From Chloroflexota bacterium (GTDB taxonomy: Bacteria > Chloroflexota > Limnocylindria > Limnocylindrales > CSP1-4): a stretch of DNA of 5,971 nt. Shown here one piece after another: positions 1 to 5,510 of this stretch. Positions within the stretch are counted from its first letter, which is position 1. Every line of letters begins with the position of its first letter. The stretch spans positions 1 through 5,971 of the forward strand of contig JACCYW010000119.1 in NCBI GenBank assembly GCA_013696275.1. The letters run 5' to 3'. Position numbers and translations under genes: made by a program. The notes beneath the pieces were generated by a model that saw nothing but the letters and a program-made list of their open reading frames with translations, made no database searches and had not been told where the DNA came from.

Positions 1-215
1 GGACCATCGCCGAGACACTGCGCGAGGTCTCTCGCTGCACCCGGGACGGCATCACCATCAACACCTTCATGCTCGAGCGGAGCCGTAGCCTGACCCACTT
101 CGTGGACCGGATGACCCGACTCAATCGCGGCCGTGCTTTCTATGCCACACCAGAGCGTCTGGGCGAGTACATCCTGGTCGACTACGTGGGTCGGCGAGGC
201 TCAGCGGGCGGATGA
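1..215 (+). CDS. VWA-domain protein, C-terminal 70 residues (5' end outside window)
   Basis: The reading frame is open from base 3 and ends with TGA at 213-215, giving 70 residues. The visible part begins TIAETLREVSRCTRDGI and continues through INTFMLERS, NRGRAFY and LGEYILVDYV near the end. This pattern resembles the last strands and helices of the von Willebrand factor A domain in bacterial proteins that are often paired with a MoxR/ChlI-type AAA+ ATPase. There INTFML would be the fifth strand, and the RGRAFY...LGEYILVDYV part closes the fold. Such proteins are thought to act with the ATPase as metal-dependent chaperones or chelatase-like machines. The MIDAS metal site (DxSxS) lies upstream of the window and cannot be seen, so function is inferred from the C-terminus only. 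A 97-bp gap separates it from the next gene on the same strand, so co-transcription is possible but unproven. Confidence 0.72.
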   Translation, partial: TIAETLREVSRCTRDGITINTFMLERSRSLTHFVDRMTRLNRGRAFYATPERLGEYILVDYVGRRGSAGG

Positions 216-300
216 CCACATTGCGTGGCTTGATAGTGTGTCATCGGGAACCTGAGCAAGCCCTTCTGGAGATCGCAAGGCGCGAAGCTTCTGGGAGTCG

Positions 301-307
301 AAGGAGG
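301..307 (+). promoter_or_regulatory. Strong Shine-Dalgarno site for the 71-aa small protein
   Basis: AAGGAGG lies 5 bases before the ATG at 313. It is the best ribosome binding site in the left part of the window and is the main reason to accept the small reading frame as a gene. Confidence 0.75.
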
Positions 308-312
308 ATGCG

Positions 313-528
313 ATGGACGATCAAGACAGGCTTCCTGGGGACGGCGATCCGGTAGCGGCATACGAGGAGGGATTCGAGGAGGGCCTCGCGCAGGCGCAGT
401 CCGATCAAGGGATGGGGGTCGGGGGCAGCGGTGGCTACGCACCACCTCCCCCAGCGGCCAGCGCGGAAGCGACCATCGAGCCCCAGGCGCTCGGCGGCGG
501 AGGACCGTACAAGCCGCCTGAGCTATAG
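313..528 (+). CDS. Small acidic, Gly/Pro-rich protein of unknown function (71 aa)
   Basis: I do not recognise this protein. It starts at an ATG with a strong Shine-Dalgarno site 5 bases upstream and ends with TAG. The N-terminal half is acidic and probably helical (DDQDRLPGDGD, then AAYEEGFEEGLAQAQ at about residues 15-29). The C-terminal half is low complexity and probably disordered: MGVGGSGGYAPPPPAAS at about 34-50 and a GGGGPYKPPEL end. There is no signal peptide, membrane segment or cysteine. The next gene, a DUF6338-like membrane protein, starts 13 bases after the stop and has no good ribosome binding site of its own. That fits translational coupling, so the two products may work together (inference). 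It could instead be a soluble adaptor or a tail-like peptide. That it is a gene is likely; its function is unknown. Confidence 0.62.
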   Translation: MDDQDRLPGDGDPVAAYEEGFEEGLAQAQSDQGMGVGGSGGYAPPPPAASAEATIEPQALGGGGPYKPPEL

Positions 529-541
529 GCATCGCCGGACG

Positions 542-1183
542 ATGAGTACGGACGACCTCATCAACGTCGTGCTGGTCCTGGCACCAGGCTTCGTCGCACT
601 CAAGATCTTCCAGCACTTCGGAACGCAGAGGAAGCGGTCGGAGTGGGAGTGGACGGTCTGGAGCATCATCGTCGGTGCCGTCATCGCCCTGACCGTCGCG
701 GCCCTACGGGTCGACTTATTCACGAACGATGTGATCGCCGAGCTCGGGGGCGGTCTGACCTTCGGCACGAGCGGAGTGGTCGAGCGATTCGCCGTCGCGA
801 CGCTCTTCGGATCGGTGCTTGCCATCGCCTGGCGCGGCATCGGTTCACGAGCCATCCCGGCACTCAGCGGCTTGACGCGTCAACTGACGAACTCCGCATG
901 GGACCACGTGCTAGACGAGGCTGCAGCGCAGAGGTTCGGCCTGGAGGTCGTCATCGATGCCGGCGATGCGCCCGGCGACGTCCGCTTCTACGGGAGTCTG
1001 GGCACGTTCGCGCATGAGCGTGACGAGGCAGAGCCCTGGCTGTACGTGCAGTGCGTGCGCACGTGGGATCCAGGCAAGAAAGGCTATGCCGATATGCCCA
1101 ACACGGACGGCGTGTTGATCCACCGTGATCAGATCAAATGGATGAGGGTCACCCGCCAGGGCACGCCGGCCGGCTGCGTCTGA
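542..1183 (+). CDS. DUF6338-like membrane protein (213 aa)
   Basis: I chose the ATG at 542 (MSTDDLIN...). The frame is open back to 431, but that upstream stretch is Arg/Pro/Ser-rich and overlaps the small gene in another frame, so it is probably not translated. Three hydrophobic segments are visible: about residues 6-25 (LINVVLVLAPGFVALKIF), 39-57 (SIIVGAVIALTVAAL) and 82-99 (FAVATLFGSVLAIAW). A soluble C-terminal part follows (about 118-205) with W120, a beta-rich LEVVIDAGDAPGDVRFYG stretch, WLYVQCVRTW and DGVLIHRDQIKWMRV. The N-terminal LxPGFxALKIF helix with this C-terminal small-beta domain resembles DUF6338, a family of bacterial membrane proteins of unknown role. No search was possible, so the family call rests on pattern only. 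No clear Shine-Dalgarno lies before 542, which suggests coupling to the small gene 13 bases upstream. Its stop codon lies inside a palindrome shared with the converging gene. Confidence 0.66.
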   Translation: MSTDDLINVVLVLAPGFVALKIFQHFGTQRKRSEWEWTVWSIIVGAVIALTVAALRVDLFTNDVIAELGGGLTFGTSGVVERFAVATLFGSVLAIAWRGIGSRAIPALSGLTRQLTNSAWDHVLDEAAAQRFGLEVVIDAGDAPGDVRFYGSLGTFAHERDEAEPWLYVQCVRTWDPGKKGYADMPNTDGVLIHRDQIKWMRVTRQGTPAGCV

Positions 1184-1200
1184 TCCCTAGGGGATCAGGC
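1178..1200. terminator. Candidate bidirectional terminator hairpin spanning two convergent stop codons
   Basis: CTGATCCC (1180-1187) and GGGATCAG (1191-1198) are perfect inverted copies around the 3-base loop TAG. The stem extends outward by a G-T wobble and a G-C pair to 1178 and 1200. The TGA of the plus-strand gene (1181-1183) and the TAG of the minus-strand gene (1187-1189 on the plus strand) both fall inside it, with only three bases between the two genes. Neither side has a T-run, so it is not a textbook intrinsic terminator. High-GC bacteria do use hairpins without U-tracts, and the symmetrical position between convergent genes supports a two-way terminator or mRNA 3'-end stabiliser. 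The function is inferred. Confidence 0.6.
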
Positions 1201-1507
1201 AGCCGCGCTGGGTCGACGTGGTCGCCAGACCCTTGATGGTCATCGAGGACGGGCTGCCGACTCCCTCAGACCGCACGATCTTGAAGACGATGATCACGCC
1301 CACCACGCCACTCTCGATCCAGTACCGGATCAGCAGGGTGAATACGTCCCTGCCCAGGTACAGGACACTCACGATGGGTATGGCGTTGACGCCCAGGAGC
1401 AACACGACCGAGATCCACGACGAGTGCGCGAGCCTCTCCAGTCGGATCACGGCGCCAGGGACCCCTGTGAAGGGCGGTCCACCCGGCCGCGTGGCGGCGG
1501 TCCTCAT
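1187..1507 (-). CDS. Short DUF6498-like membrane protein (106 aa), possibly truncated
   Basis: The frame runs from ATG at 1507 to TAG inside the palindrome. The protein has a basic N-terminus and two hydrophobic helices, about residues 31-51 (WISVVLLLGVNAIPIVSVLY) and 55-77 (VFTLLIRYWIESGVVGVIIVF), and ends in a short polar tail. The spacing of N41, P44, the LGRDVFTLL stretch, RYWIES and the following G resembles the N-terminal unit of DUF6498 proteins, which usually carry N..P..gv..gW..f.l...YW.E...iG. Those proteins are normally longer and have more membrane helices, so this one is either a short form or a C-terminally truncated copy. No continuation can be seen, because the DUF6338-like gene occupies the downstream DNA on the other strand. 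There is no good Shine-Dalgarno. TAGCAT 9 bases before the ATG could be a -10 element of a leaderless transcript, or GTG at codon 20 could be the true start. Its role is unknown. Confidence 0.55.
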   Translation of the reverse strand: MRTAATRPGGPPFTGVPGAVIRLERLAHSSWISVVLLLGVNAIPIVSVLYLGRDVFTLLIRYWIESGVVGVIIVFKIVRSEGVGSPSSMTIKGLATTSTQRGCLIP

Positions 1508-1582
1508 ACGGGCCAGATGCTAGACGCTCAGGAGGTACGATCTTCACGGATCGACTGCTGCCCCCTTCGGAGGACCGTCCCC
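1508..1582. promoter_or_regulatory. Divergent spacer with candidate promoters and a small dyad
   Basis: These 75 bases separate the minus-strand DUF6498-like gene from the plus-strand aldolase gene, so any promoters for both should be here or overlap the gene starts. CGATC (1538-1542) and GATCG (1549-1553) form an inverted repeat with a 6-base spacer, which could be an operator half-site pair. A weak -10-like TACGAT (1536-1541) reads toward the aldolase and a TAGCAT (complement of 1518-1523) reads the other way. Neither has a clear -35 partner. The assignments are tentative. Confidence 0.3.
1569..1574 (+). promoter_or_regulatory. Shine-Dalgarno site that sets the aldolase start
   Basis: GGAGGA lies 8 bases before the ATG at 1583. 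The frame is open upstream to 1424, but only 1583 has a well-placed ribosome binding site. The upstream stretch also overlaps the 5' end of the minus-strand gene. Confidence 0.75.
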
Positions 1583-3007
1583 ATGACATCACCCCCGGTC
1601 GCCGCCTCCGCGGCAGAATTGGTCACCGCGCTGGACGGGATCTGTCGAGTCGAAGACGGCCGGCTCATCGTCAGTGACGAGAGTCGGCTCCGCGACGAGG
1701 CCATCCGTACGCTGGCGTGGACGGCGACCTTCTCCACCGATCCCGCCGCGATCGAGGCGGCGCGTTGGCTCGTCTGGGAGGCATCCCAGGCGCTCGGCGC
1801 TCCATCGGCTAGCATCCACGAGCTGTACATGGCCAGGGGCAGGGGAGAGGTCTCGGGCTTCACGGTGCCAGCCGTGAACCTGCGTACCCAGGTCTTCGAT
1901 ATGGCGGCCGCCATGTGCCGCGCCGCGATGCCCCTGGACGCTGGCGCCATCGTCTTCGAGCTGGCGCGCTCCGAGCAGGAGTACACATATCAGCGCCCCG
2001 GCGAGTTCATCACCAGCGTCCTGGCTGGCTGCCTGAGCGCAGGCTGGTCAGGCCCTGTCTTCGTGCAAGGGGATCACTACCAGTTCAACGCCAAGAAGTA
2101 CGGCGCGGACGCGGAGTCGACGACCGAGGCCATCCGCTCCCTCACGCGCGAGGCCCTGGCGGTCGGCTATCGGAACATCGACATCGACTCGTCGACCTTG
2201 GTCGACCTCTCCTTGCCATCGGTCGAGGACCAGCAGCGCACGAACTATCTGCGTGCGGCCGAGATCACGGCGCTCATCCGAGGGCAGGAGACGAACGGCG
2301 CGACGGCCAGCGTTGGCGGTGAGATCGGCGAGGTAGGCAAGCAGAACTCCACGGAGCAGGAGCTCCGGGCCTATCTCGACGGCTATCGGCGCGAGCTCTC
2401 GAAGAGGGCAGGGGAGTCGAGCGTAGGGCTGTCCAAGGTGTCGGTCCAGACCGGCACATCGCACGGCGGTGTACCGCTACCGGGCGGCGGTGTCGCGAAG
2501 GTGAGCCTGGACTTCGGGACGCTGGAGCGCCTCTCGGCTGTTTGCCGCGAGTACGGGATGGCCGGCGCTGTGCAGCATGGAGCCTCCACCCTGCCCGACG
2601 AGCTGTTCGATCGGTTCCCGCAGGTCGAGACGGCCGAGATCCACCTGGCGACCGGGTTCCAGAACCTGCTATACGACCATCCTGCCTTTCCGGCCGAGAT
2701 GCGCGCCGACGTGGCGGACTGGTGCCGCACGAACACCGCGGACGAGCGGAAGGAGGGCGAGAGCGAGGACGTCTTCCTGTACAAGACGCGCAAGAAAGCC
2801 CTCGGACCACACAAACGCGAGCTGTGGGATCTTGCGACCAAGGATGAGATCCTGGCCGACCAGGAAGCCAAGTTCCGCTTCCTCTTCCAGCAGCTGGGCG
2901 TGGCTGGCTCGCGCGAGATGGTGCAACGCTACGTGAGGACGCCCCACGTGTCCCGGCCGATGCCCGGCTCACTGGCGGAAGCGGCCAAAGCTCACCTGAG
3001 GGTCTAG
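1583..3007 (+). CDS. Class II fructose-bisphosphate aldolase family protein, long variant (474 aa)
   Basis: Class II aldolases are zinc-dependent TIM barrels that cleave or form ketose bisphosphates in glycolysis and gluconeogenesis. The barrel appears to begin at FTVPAVNLR (93-101). QGDH (162-165) gives the catalytic Asp164 and first zinc His165. NIDIDSS (198-204) and GGEIGEVG (245-252, Glu247) match the second-shell acidic motifs. TGTSHGG (290-296, His294) and VQHGAST (330-336, His332) supply the other zinc ligands and the phosphate loop. About 90 residues precede the barrel, and about 110 follow the last motif, including YKTRKKALGPHK (400-411). Usual members are about 280-360 residues. The place of the common NxDTD or NVATE strand reads EIHLATGFQN (352-361), so the substrate Asn is replaced by His. 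It may be an FBP aldolase, a tagatose-type enzyme or an aldolase for another phosphosugar. It has its own spacer upstream and stands alone in transcription, convergent with the ABC operon. The family call is secure; the exact substrate is not. Confidence 0.93.
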   Translation: MTSPPVAASAAELVTALDGICRVEDGRLIVSDESRLRDEAIRTLAWTATFSTDPAAIEAARWLVWEASQALGAPSASIHELYMARGRGEVSGFTVPAVNLRTQVFDMAAAMCRAAMPLDAGAIVFELARSEQEYTYQRPGEFITSVLAGCLSAGWSGPVFVQGDHYQFNAKKYGADAESTTEAIRSLTREALAVGYRNIDIDSSTLVDLSLPSVEDQQRTNYLRAAEITALIRGQETNGATASVGGEIGEVGKQNSTEQELRAYLDGYRRELSKRAGESSVGLSKVSVQTGTSHGGVPLPGGGVAKVSLDFGTLERLSAVCREYGMAGAVQHGASTLPDELFDRFPQVETAEIHLATGFQNLLYDHPAFPAEMRADVADWCRTNTADERKEGESEDVFLYKTRKKALGPHKRELWDLATKDEILADQEAKFRFLFQQLGVAGSREMVQRYVRTPHVSRPMPGSLAEAAKAHLRV

Positions 3008-3275
3008 CGGGCCGGATGACTGGCAGGATGGCGTGGGTCGGCATCGGCCCTTCCGTCGACTTGGTCGACAGTCGCATGTCGTTGGACTTGAGCGGCACTT
3101 CGACCCTCGGCGTCGTCCTGCACCAAAGGGCATGACCGAGCCATGGCTCACGCGCATCGGGCCTATCTCGAACAAGTAATGCATCTGGGTGCGCATTTGA
3201 CGCAAAGCAGGCCGGTTGGGCAGCTTCCATGGCTCCGTGGCGCCCATCCGGCACAACGTCTGGGCGCTGATCAGG
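3008..3275. other. Convergent intergenic spacer with a GTCGAC dyad
   Basis: These 268 bases lie between the 3' ends of the aldolase and the last ABC gene. GTCGAC at 3055-3060 and again at 3064-3069, separated by TTG, forms a 6-bp stem with a 3-base loop. GGGCCG (3009-3014) and CGGCCC (3045-3050) form a weaker, long-loop inverted repeat. Either could help end transcription of the aldolase, but no T-run follows. Reading frames that cross the spacer on both strands lack ribosome binding sites and recognisable domains, so I see no gene here. Confidence 0.4.
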
Positions 3276-4385
3276 TCAAGGACGTCGATCAAGCTCGACC
3301 AAAGAAGGTTCCGCCGACGCCGCATCAGCGGTCATCTTGGCCGATGCGTGATGAGCGGACGCCGAAGCAAGCCGCGGTGCCTCGGCCGGGAAGTCCGGCA
3401 AGGGCTCGCCGCCCTCCGCCAGCCAGCAGGCCGAGCGGCGACCCTCGCCGAGCTCGAAGTCGGGCGGATCCTCCACGTGGCAGCGGTCGAAGACGAGCGG
3501 ACAACGGGTATGGAAGCGGCAACCGGCAGGGATCAGAGACGGGTCGGGGGTCTCCCCGCGGAGGATGGCCCGTTTCCGTCGCCGGGCGGGGTCGGGTGAG
3601 GGCATGACCGACAGGAGGGCTTTGGTGTAGGGATGCCGCGGGTCGCGCACCAGGATCTCCGCCGGCCCGACCTCGACGATGCGGCCCAGGTACATGACGG
3701 CGATCCGATCGGCTATCAGCCACGCCAGGGACAGGTCGTGGGTTATGAACAGGATGCCGATGCCACGTTGCTCGCGCAGGTCCATCATCACCCTGAGGAT
3801 CCCACTTCGCAGTGACACGTCGAGCATGGAGACCGGCTCGTCCGCGACCAGCACATCCGGTTCTAGCACCATCGCCGAGGCGATGGCCACGCGCTGCCGC
3901 TGCCCTCCCGATAGTTCGTGCGGGTAGCGATCGCGGTACAGGGCGACCGGCCGCAGACCAGCTTCCTCCAGCGCGCGGTCGACTCGTTCCCGCCGCTCCG
4001 CGCGGTTGCCGATGCCCTGCACGATCAGCGGCTCCGCCACCTGGTCCGTCACCGAGCGCCGCGGGTCGAGGCTCTCATAAGGATCCTGGAAGATGATCTG
4101 GACGCGCCGACGGTAGGCGCGCAGGTCGACCCCGCGGATGGCCGTCACGTCGCGGCCTTCCATGAGGATCTGTCCCGCGCTGATGGGGCCCAGGCGCACG
4201 ATGGCTCGGCCTGTCGTCGTCTTGCCCGAGCCGGATTCACCGACCAGCGCCACTATCTCGCCGCGGCGAAGTTCCAGGTCGACGCCATCCACCGCCCTGA
4301 CCGAAGGAGCGAGCTGTCCCCGTACCACCTCCCCGAAGCTGCGTCGCCTGGCAAAGGCCACGCGCAGGCCGCGCAGCTCGATCAC
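3276..4385 (-). CDS. oppF: Peptide/nickel-type ABC importer ATPase, OppF/DppF type (369 aa)
   Basis: This is the second ATPase of an Opp/Dpp importer and powers uptake on the cytoplasmic face. Motifs in order: Walker A GESGSGKT (49-56), Q-loop Q100 in IIFQDPYESLDPR, signature LSGGQRQR (158-165), Walker B VLVADEP (178-184, with D182 and catalytic E183), D-loop SMLDVS (186-191) and H-loop H216 in THDLS. The C-terminal oligopeptide domain begins around HPYTKALL (251-258) and holds Cys289, Cys295, Cys302 and Cys320. This cysteine set is conserved in many Opp/Dpp ATPases and is reported to bind a 4Fe-4S cluster in mycobacterial OppD. The last 45 or so residues are an Ala/Ser/Glu-rich tail beyond the usual end of the family. 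The start is GTG at 4385, with GAAGG (4392-4396 on the plus strand) 6 bases upstream. The GTG overlaps the stop of the first ATPase gene as GTGA, pointing to translational coupling. The symbol is a family label; the transported substrate cannot be read from the ATPase. Confidence 0.96.
   Translation of the reverse strand: MIELRGLRVAFARRRSFGEVVRGQLAPSVRAVDGVDLELRRGEIVALVGESGSGKTTTGRAIVRLGPISAGQILMEGRDVTAIRGVDLRAYRRRVQIIFQDPYESLDPRRSVTDQVAEPLIVQGIGNRAERRERVDRALEEAGLRPVALYRDRYPHELSGGQRQRVAIASAMVLEPDVLVADEPVSMLDVSLRSGILRVMMDLREQRGIGILFITHDLSLAWLIADRIAVMYLGRIVEVGPAEILVRDPRHPYTKALLSVMPSPDPARRRKRAILRGETPDPSLIPAGCRFHTRCPLVFDRCHVEDPPDFELGEGRRSACWLAEGGEPLPDFPAEAPRLASASAHHASAKMTADAASAEPSLVELDRRP
4382..4385 (-). 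promoter_or_regulatory. GTGA start/stop overlap between the two ATPase genes
   Basis: On the minus strand the TGA of the first ATPase gene and the GTG of the second share the four bases GTGA. This arrangement usually means translational coupling and fits equal production of the two halves of an ATPase heterodimer. Confidence 0.85.
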
Positions 4386-5506
4386 GGCCGGCCTTCAGCT
4401 GTGATGCCCTCGATCTCGCCGTCGACTCCGACCAGGGCGGCGCCTGCTCCGTCGAGCAAGGTAGGCATCTCGCGTCGCGGGTCCAGGTCCGCCAGGGCAC
4501 GGGCCGAAGGGAGGAGGGGCAGCTCGGACGGCGCGCGCGTCCGGCCGTCATCGCCGACAGCGTGGCAGGCGACCCGGTGGCCGGGGTCGAAGGTTCGCTC
4601 GGCTGGGAAGGTCCGCCGGCAGACCTCCATGGCGTGATCACAGCGCGGATGGAAGCGGCAGCCGGACGGCGGCCGGACCAGGCTGGGCGGATGACCAGGG
4701 ATGCCGGCCGGCAGTCGCCGGACGTTGCCGATGTCGGGTACCGACCGCATCAACCGCTCGGTATAGGGGTGAAGTGGCCGGCGGTAGAGCTCCCCGACCG
4801 TACCGGTCTCGGCGACTTGTCCGGCGTACATCACCACCGCCCGGTCACAGGTTTCGGAGATCACCGAGAGGTCGTGCGTGATCAGGATCATGGCCAGGCC
4901 AAGCTCCGCGCGGAGACGCTCCAGCAGCTCCAGGATCTGGGCCTGGACCATGACGTCGAGAGCGGTCGTGGGCTCATCGCCGATGACCAGGCGCGGTCGG
5001 ATCGCGAGGGCCATAGCGATCATGACCCGCTGGCGCATGCCGCCTGAGAACTGGTGGGGATAGTCACGGCGCCGATCGCGGTTGATACCGACCAGCTCGA
5101 ACAGCTCGCCCACCCGGCGCCAGGCGCCCTTCCGGGTGACGCTGGGTTCGTGGAGCAGGATGGGCTCGGCGACCTGATCGCCCACGCGTCGGACCGGATT
5201 GAGCGCGTTCATCGCGCCCTGGAAGATGATGCTGAGGTCCGACCAGCGTCTTCGCCGCAGCGGTCCGCGCTTCATGGCCACCAGGTCCTCGCCGTCGAAG
5301 AGCACCGACCCAGCCGCTATCCGGCCGTTTTCCGGCAGCAGGCGCATGATGGCGAGAGCTGTGGTCGTCTTGCCACAACCCGACTCACCAACGAGGCCGA
5401 CCGCTTCAGCGGTGCCTACATCGAAGGTCACTCCGTCCACCGCCCTGACCCGCCCTCCGGGGAGGTCGAACTCCACGACCAGGTCGCGGATCTCGAGTAG
5501 CGCCAT
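4382..5506 (-). CDS. oppD: Peptide/nickel-type ABC importer ATPase, OppD/DppD type (374 aa)
   Basis: This is the first ATPase of the importer, expected to pair with the OppF-type subunit encoded next. I chose ATG at 5506 (MALLEIRDLVVEF), four bases after the permease stop. The frame is open to 5641, but that extension overlaps the permease gene and looks non-coding. Motifs: Walker A GESGCGKT (40-47), Q-loop Q96 in IIFQGAMNALNPV (typical of OppD/DppD subunits), signature FSGGMRQR (153-160), Walker B LVIGDEP (173-179, with D177 and E178), D-loop TALDV (181-185) and H-loop H211 in THDLS. The C-terminal domain has HPYTERLM (246-253) and Cys283, Cys289, Cys296 and Cys314 in SGCRFHPRC...C...C, a possible 4Fe-4S site as in related proteins. 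About 55 residues follow the last cysteine, slightly longer than usual. GGGAG touches the start codon, a poorly spaced ribosome site, so coupling to the permease is likely. Confidence 0.96.
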   Translation of the reverse strand: MALLEIRDLVVEFDLPGGRVRAVDGVTFDVGTAEAVGLVGESGCGKTTTALAIMRLLPENGRIAAGSVLFDGEDLVAMKRGPLRRRRWSDLSIIFQGAMNALNPVRRVGDQVAEPILLHEPSVTRKGAWRRVGELFELVGINRDRRRDYPHQFSGGMRQRVMIAMALAIRPRLVIGDEPTTALDVMVQAQILELLERLRAELGLAMILITHDLSVISETCDRAVVMYAGQVAETGTVGELYRRPLHPYTERLMRSVPDIGNVRRLPAGIPGHPPSLVRPPSGCRFHPRCDHAMEVCRRTFPAERTFDPGHRVACHAVGDDGRTRAPSELPLLPSARALADLDPRREMPTLLDGAGAALVGVDGEIEGITAEGRP

Positions 5507-5510
5507 CTCC

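Noticed and set aside
431..541. Upstream extension of the DUF6338-like frame
   Set aside because: Arg/Ser/Pro-rich out-of-frame reading of the small gene, with no ribosome site. The membrane protein proper starts convincingly at 542.
182..616. Minus-strand open frame (144 aa) across the small gene
   Set aside because: Pro/Arg-rich shadow without recognisable domains, crossing three plus-strand features.
1424..1582. Upstream extension of the aldolase frame
   Set aside because: It overlaps the 5' end of the minus-strand gene and lacks family similarity. The ATG at 1583 has GGAGGA 8 bases upstream.
2191..2206. GTCGAC-CTTG-GTCGAC inside the aldolase, similar to the dyad at 3055-3069
   Set aside because: It encodes the conserved STLVDLS stretch. 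The likeness to the downstream dyad is probably chance, since GTCGAC is common in GC-rich DNA.
2274..3254. Long minus-strand open frame (326 aa) opposite the aldolase
   Set aside because: Arg/Pro/Ser-rich composition typical of an antisense shadow in GC-rich DNA; the plus-strand gene is clearly real.
3143..3607. Plus-strand open frame (154 aa) starting in the convergent spacer
   Set aside because: No ribosome site, Arg/Pro-rich, and mostly antisense to the OppF-type gene.
3918..4637. Plus-strand open frame (239 aa) across both ATPase genes
   Set aside because: It runs antisense through conserved ABC ATPase motifs, with no domain and no ribosome site.
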